Source of the DNA: Sarcocystis neurona
Taxonomy: Eukaryota; Apicomplexa; Conoidasida; Eucoccidiorida; Sarcocystidae
Length of the DNA stretch: 64,000 nt
Direction of reading: 5' to 3'
Assembly (NCBI GenBank): GCA_000727475.1
Contig: KL647295.1
Location: forward strand, 1,818,962-1,882,961
The notes under the pieces were generated by a model, which searched no databases, was not told the DNA's origin, and was given only the letters and a program-made list of their open reading frames with translations. Below are positions 58,919-64,000 of this stretch, one piece after another. The translations under genes were made by a program, and so were the position numbers. Each line of letters begins with the position of its first letter. Within the stretch, counting starts at the first letter, position 1.

Positions 58919-60238
58919 AACTGCACTTCTACGACTACTACTACTACTATGACCATGCCTGCGCAAGCCATATACCTGCACGTACATAGATATATATATA
59001 TATACATATATATTAGATACGCAGATATGCGTGGTCCTGCTAGTATATAAAATGTATGTACCGCCTCCCGAGAGATCTACCATGGCACTTCTATCCGTGG
59101 AACCTACATGTATGTGTATAAAATATATATATGTATATGTATGTATATGTATATGCGTCTTTGCAATATATGTATGTATATATATATGTATATGTTTGTG
59201 ACAGAGAGAGGGTGTAGGGGAAATGAGCTGCTTTGGGCTATTGCTTTGTGCCTCCGAGGTGGCCGAAGCCCGTTGGTGGTCATCTGCGAGAGCGTCTGAA
59301 GCCACGAGCGTCTGCTTCCTTATTCTTCCCTGCGTACCTTCGCCGTTCGTTGTGTGTGTATGACTGCCGCGTCCCCCTTTTGTGTAGGGGTGCTGCCTGA
59401 GCTTCACAGAACGTCAGGAGCTCGAGCAGCAGCAGCAGCAGCGGCACCCGCAGACGGTCTGTGTGTGTGGCCCTGCGTATGTTCTTGGGTAGTCCAGGGC
59501 CGCGACGCGCGAGGAGCGCGGTAGTGTCGAGCGAGGTTTCTCGTGGGTGCTGCTGCTGGTTGCTTTACACCCGCAGAAATGTGCGTTCTCGCGTCTTCCG
59601 TGGGTCCCCTCCAGAGATTGGCTTGTCATTTCTGCCTGTGCACACGTCCTGCACTCTCGCTGTCTCCGTCTCTCACTGTGTCGTCCTCGTAGAAAAAGTA
59701 CGTAGGCACTCCTACACTTCTGCGTAGAAGCGTCACGGACACGTCCCCGTGGAAATGTATGAGCCCTTCTGCCTTTGTGCGCACGTGGCCTCGGAGGAAG
59801 ACCTTCGCGGCTGCTGCTCGTGACGAGGTGATCGTACAACGGGTTAGGCGGGGGTTGGGGGGCGCATGCGTCGGGATTGGGCTAGGGCATGCATCTGGGC
59901 TGGGGAAGGGAAGTGTACGGCCGTGGGGAAGAAATGTGTTCGGCCTGGTGGAGGGGATGTGTGTGAACTCGGCAGGGGGAAGCTTCTATGTTGGCGCCGC
60001 TGTTGACGAAGCGAATGACGTCGCCTGCTGCTGTTGCAGTGAAGAAGCGGGCCCGATCATCATCTCGTTGGGGAATACTCAGCAGCACTCGTGGCAGGAG
60101 CCGCGTGGGACGGGGGGGGGAGGGAGTGTCTTGTACGCAGACGTTTGGGAAGGGGGGAGTGTGGGCCAGAATCGCTGTAGATGCGTGCAAGCAACGCGAC
60201 GTGTGAAGCTGCGAAGGGCGTGCGGGGTGTTGTTGCAG
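58919..60238. other. Probable intron
   Basis: TA-rich microsatellites (58975-59200) and G-rich spacers (59850-60170). No protein-like island. Confidence 0.4.
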
Positions 60239-60390
60239 CTGCAGCAGGACGAGGTGACGACGCTGCATGCGTTGGTGATGCGCCACTTCCAGCTGCTCAT
60301 GGACCGTGTGCTCTCCGTCCACCGCAGCTGGCCCCTATCGCCTTCAACGCTGTTCAAATACAACGGCATCGCTTGCCGGAACTCTCCCCT
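60239..60390 (+). CDS. Exon of the right-hand gene
   Basis: ttgttgcag|CTG starts LQQDEVTTLHALVMRHFQLL, then MDRVLSVHRSWPLSPSTLFK, then YNGIACRNSP. The exon ends at CCCCT|gtaagc (phase 2). It is in phase 0 with the preceding GTAAGT donor. Mixed, non-repetitive composition. No family recognised. Confidence 0.55.
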
Positions 60391-60694
60391 GTAAGCTGCA
60401 GCAACATCCACTGCTGGGCATGCCTCACGTGCTATCTGTTGCTGCTGGTGCTGCGTTGTTCTCTTTGCGAGCTCTCACACGCCGCAGCTGCTGCGGTGGG
60501 GGCGACGTCGCCCAGTCTGCTGCTGCTGCTGCTTCTCCTCCTCGTCGAGGCGCCGTCGCTGGACTGCCGCTGCAGAGAAGAACACAGGAACTGCGTCAGC
60601 TGCTGCGCGAGAGACGGTGGTGGCGTGGCTGCTGCTGCTGCTGTTTTCTCGGGGGGTGCCGCCGCGCGTAACCGGATACTTGCGTCCCTTGCAG

Positions 60695-60880
60695 CTGTGG
60701 CCTACTGTTCGTCAACGTGTGCTGCGGGTCCACGCCCGCAGAAAGACGCGTGATGAGCCGGAAGAAAAACAGCTCCACACGCGTGCAACGTCACTTGATC
60801 TGCTGCTACTGATTGACGCGTGGAGTGGCTGCCAGAGCAGTCCCCATGCATCCTACAGAAGTTTTTTCTGGGCACAAGCA
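60695..60880 (+). CDS. Possible exon of the right-hand gene
   Basis: After cttgcag the frame reads LWPTVRQRVLRVHARRKTR, then DEPEEKQLHTRATSLDLLLL, then IDAWSGCQSS. The 3' edge is not fixed. CTG-rich sequence just upstream (60540-60650) is open in three frames, any of which could be exon. Confidence 0.35.
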
Positions 60881-60899
60881 CTTGTGTTTTTTAACTCTG

Positions 60900-60913
60900 T
60901 GTGTGTGTGCGCG

Positions 60914-60944
<31 letters not shown>

Positions 60945-62400
60945 TTGTGTTTATACAAATATATATATATATATATCTTTGTCTATGCATGCACGAATAG
61001 ACGTAAATCTCTGCCCACGTGACGGTGCGTACAGCGTTCCTCTCTGCCTTCGCACGCCTGCTCACATATATATGTGCGTGGACGCCTGAAAGAGCGGTAA
61101 TATATTGGTGTGAAGACGTAGTCTGGCTGTCTCGCTTTGTTCTCCTGCATGCCTCTGAAGGAGAGGTGGGCCACTTCGTAGGCTAGGGTTTTCCACTGCT
61201 GTCTATTTGACGAGGAGACAGCAAGCCTGTGCAGCAGCTTCATCTGCGTCCCCCCCCCAGGCCTACTTGTGCGGCTTCTCCGGCAACCATTTCCATGCGG
61301 CAGCAGTTGTCTTCAGCCCGGCTTCTCCGGCAGGCACTTGGCCAGGCCTGCTGGGGAGGAAAGTCGCACTTTGTGGAAGTCTGCGGCGTGTACCTCTGCA
61401 GGCGGCCCAGCCTACGAACCGGGCCAGCAAGGCAGTCAGGAAGCCCACACACACATGTATACATATATATATATAGAGAGAGACAGAGGGATTCATGGAG
61501 CCGACCTAAATACATATGTTTTTACATAGAGAGAGAAAAAGTCGGGAGGCCGATATATACGTGTATTCATACATATATCTATATAATGAGAGAGAGAGAG
61601 AGTCAGGAAGCCAGTCGCCCGAATATATATATATATATGTATACATATATGTGTATACATAGAGAGAGGGCCGGACCCATATGTGTGTACTTTTATAGAG
61701 GGCCAGACGGCGTCTGGTGGTCACTTCCTCTGTGTGGCAGCAAATTATCAGCGAGTGTGGACCTCGACAGACTCGTGTACTTCTTCTTCTTCTTGGGGAG
61801 AGGCCCTCGTCCCCGTCCTCGTGGCAAGGTCCTTCAAAGTCTTCTGCATGTGCCGCTGGTGTTGGCTGGTGCGGTGGAGAAGTCTGCCGCCGTCGTCGCG
61901 GTTGACGTGTGGCAGGCAGTTACGCACGTATACACACAAAAGAGAGTCGAGTATATCAGTCGTATTCTCCTGGATGGGAAGCTGCATACGTATGGATATA
62001 TATACGTGTCTGTGTGAAGAGCACAGAGAGAGGGGAGTTTATAGGCGCCGTAAGTCGAATGTATCAGTTCTACCCACCTGGATAGGAAGCTGCACATACA
62101 TATGTATATATGTGTGTATATATATGTATATGTATGTAGCTATACGTGTCTGTAGTGGAACACAGAGAGGGGGAAATTTATAGACGCTCTAAGTCGGTTA
62201 TATCGATTCTATCCACCTGGATGGGAAGCTGCATAGACGTGTTTGTATGGATCTACTTGTATGTGTATGGATGGGGTACGCAGAGGGAGGGAATTTTATA
62301 GGCGGTGTAAGTGTAGGGTAGGCAGGAGTCGAATCCTGCGGAGCAGGCCGAGCCGCCACGCGCTGTCATGCGTGTGTAACGAGGAGACCGATAAGCCGTG
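60900..62400. other. Microsatellite and minisatellite spacer
   Basis: (TA)n tracts at 60915-60975, a GAGA/TATA-rich stretch 61455-61680, and the repeat described at 61930-62330. No convincing exon. Confidence 0.45.
61930..62330. repeat. Minisatellite, unit about 120-130 bp, three copies
   Basis: The marks TGGAT(G/A)GGAAGCTGCA at about 61971, 62090 and 62218 are each followed by TATA/GTAT microsatellite, CACAGAGAG, TTTATAG(G/A)CG and TAAGTCG. Confidence 0.85.
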
Positions 62401-62775
62401 GCTAGCCGGTCTCCGGGAGGAGCTTACGTTGCAGTGAGCTTCTTGATCTGCTTGCTGCAGAGAGACGGAAGCCGCAGCAGCGCGGCGCCGCGCGAAGAAG
62501 ACGCTCGCAGGTGGAGAGAGAGAGAGAGCTCGCGTCCGGTGTCTGTACACCTCGTCTCTGCATACCTCGTCTCTGTTTCTTGTTGCTGCTGGTGCTGGGG
62601 GAGCGCGCGTGCTCGTGTGACGGGGCCAGAGGACTGTATCATAAAGGCATGCGAGGCCGGCACGCCTATGGGGCTGCTTCGCATGCGGTGCTGTGGATTC
62701 TGCGACTGCTGCTTCTGCGATGCTGCTGCTGCTGCATGTACTGGCGCCGTCGTCCTGCGGCTGGCTTTGCTGCTG

Positions 62776-62891
62776 CTGCCGCCTTACCATCTTGACGCGC
62801 TGCTGGGGAAGCTGCGTCGAGGCTGGTTCTACTGCGACAGCTCTCGCGGCAGTCGTGTCTCGGTCGGCAACGAGCTGCAGTTGGTGTGCTG
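62776..62891 (+). CDS. Possible exon of the right-hand gene
   Basis: The frame reads PPYHLDALLGKLRRGWFYCD, then SSRGSRVSVGNELQL, before a gtgtgc donor-like site. Protein-like and non-repetitive, but the edges are uncertain. Confidence 0.35.
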
Positions 62892-63218
62892 CGCGCCTCA
62901 CTCGTGATGCGTACTGCCTGGGATGCGGCTACTGTTGCTAAAAGAGGTGGTGCTGCTGTGGCTATCGTGGCCAACGGTGCCGCTGCTAGTGCTGCTGCTG
63001 GGGGGTCGCTGCTGAAGAATTCCGCGCGACTACTGCTGCTATACTCACTTTTCTGCTGCTGCTGCTGCCGATGTTGCTGCTGACGGCGCTCCTGCTGCAG
63101 GTGCAGCTGTCAGTCGCGCTGAGGCCGCTGCTGCAGGGAGTGGTCCTGCTGCAGTTCCACATGCAGGGGTGGCATCGCGAGGGGTGTCTCGTGTGGCTGG
63201 GGCTGCTGCTTGTTACAG

Positions 63219-64000
63219 GCGCGTAGACGTAAACGTCTCTGACCCGCACTGGGAGTGGGGCGACGGTGAGCTGCGGCACCAGCACTTGCTGCTGCAGCGA
63301 AGATTGCTGCGGCTGACCCGGGTTGCTGCTGCTTTGATTGCGAGACGTTTTGGTAGCTGGAGGAAGTGTGCAGCAGCAGGAGGGGCCTACAGCAGCAGCA
63401 GCTGGGCTTCCTCCCGCAGCGGGAGCAATACCAGCTGCTGCCAGTGTTGCTGCTCGCGTGCTGCGTCTGCTGCGGCGCCAGCTGCAGGAGCAGCAGCTGT
63501 GGCAGCAGGAGCAACACAAGGAGTGGCAGCAGCGCAGAGAGCAGCAGATGGAGCCGTAGTGGGAAGTTCACGAGTGGAGATGCCAGCAGGAGCGTCAGCA
63601 GCAACAGGAAGAGCAGCAGTGCCAACAGGAGGGCCGACAGGGATGACTGCACCGCCCGCCGCTGACGAGGGAGCAGAAACTGGACAAGCGGCTGCCCCAG
63701 GGGCAGCAGCATCCGCGTCAGCGAGGACACAGCAGGCCGCTGCGGGAGCAGCGGCAACAGCCACGTCGCCGGCCTTCGCCGTCAAGTCCCACTTCATGCG
63801 TCCTGTAGGTGGTGCAACGGCTGCGACTGAAGTCTCACCAACAGAAGCGACAGCAGCAGCAGAAGCGCCAGCAGCAGTAGAAGCCCCAGCAGCAATAGAA
63901 GCGCCACCAGCAGCAGAAATGCCACCAGGAGCAGAAGCGCCACCAGGAGCAGAAGCGCCACCAGCAGCAGAAACGCCACCAGGAGCAGAAGCGCCACCAG
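63219..64000 (+). CDS. Exon running off the right edge
   Basis: The frame is open from 63016 to the end. A strong acceptor (gctgcttgttacag) at 63218 precedes RVDVNVSDPHWEWGDGELRH, then QHLLLQRRLLRLTRVAAALI, ARRFGSW. Ala-rich sequence, SPAFAVKSHFMRPVGG, and a hexapeptide array of the EAPPGA type (63852-64000) follow. Partial at the 3' side. Function unknown. Confidence 0.5.
63852..64000 (+). repeat. 18-bp tandem repeat (EAPPGA type), truncated by the window end
   Basis: Units of the GCAGAAGCGCCACCAGGA type, about eight copies, all multiples of three. Confidence 0.95.

Noticed and set aside
62325..62375. tRNA-like T-arm (GCAGGAGTCGAATCCTGC)
   Set aside because: The loop lacks the TTC sequence and no anticodon or acceptor arm can be folded around it.
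1..64000. CRISPR arrays, insertion sequences, retroelements, integrated viral genes, telomeric repeats
   Set aside because: The direct repeats are adjacent or coding minisatellites without spacers. No transposase, reverse transcriptase or viral motif and no TTTAGGG run was seen.

Overview
The window looks like a coccidian nuclear genome, most probably Eimeria (inference). CAG/CTG triplet arrays run through exons, introns and spacers. They give poly-Gln, poly-Ala or poly-Ser depending on frame. The repeat-dense flanks (about 1-20 kb and 37.5-64 kb) enclose a repeat-poor island (about 21.6-37 kb), and genes are split by GT-AG introns. I see no bacterial operon, tRNA, rRNA, CRISPR or mobile element.

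The best-supported gene is on the + strand, 7299-21578. No single ORF shows it. I assembled it by following protein-family motifs from exon to exon. Eleven exons join in frame at GT-AG sites and give about 715 codons: an N-terminal starch-binding module of the CBM25/CBM53 type, a Ser-rich linker, and a complete HAD phosphatase of the sucrose-6-phosphate-phosphatase (S6PP) type. All HAD catalytic motifs are kept and they lie on four different exons. A phosphatase tethered to starch or amylopectin is the most interesting content of the window. Its substrate cannot be read from the sequence.

Divergent from it, on the - strand, is a Gln/Ala-rich gene. It probably starts at the AAAATG whose ATG is at 5853-5851 and leaves the window at position 1.

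The repeat-poor island (21.6-37.2 kb) carries one clear gene: an intronless 766-codon secreted Glu/Lys/Gly-rich protein (28197-30497). It also holds a possible small - strand gene near 26.5 kb, a 187-bp tandem repeat broken by a 566-base assembly gap (34868-35433), and a pyrimidine-rich block (35.9-37.2 kb).

From 37.3 kb to the right edge three more + strand genes are likely. One is a Gln-rich protein (exons from about 39.07 kb, long Q frame 40.0-43.5 kb, last exon 44554-44637). The second is a Ser/Ala-rich protein (about 46.9-53.5 kb). The third is a multi-exon gene (54.77 kb to beyond 64 kb) with ordinary-looking exon islands, one of which resembles a DUSP domain. In these three the islands and several splice sites are supportable, but complete models are not, because CAG arrays stay open in several frames. 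Minisatellites and TA/CA microsatellites fill the spaces between them.
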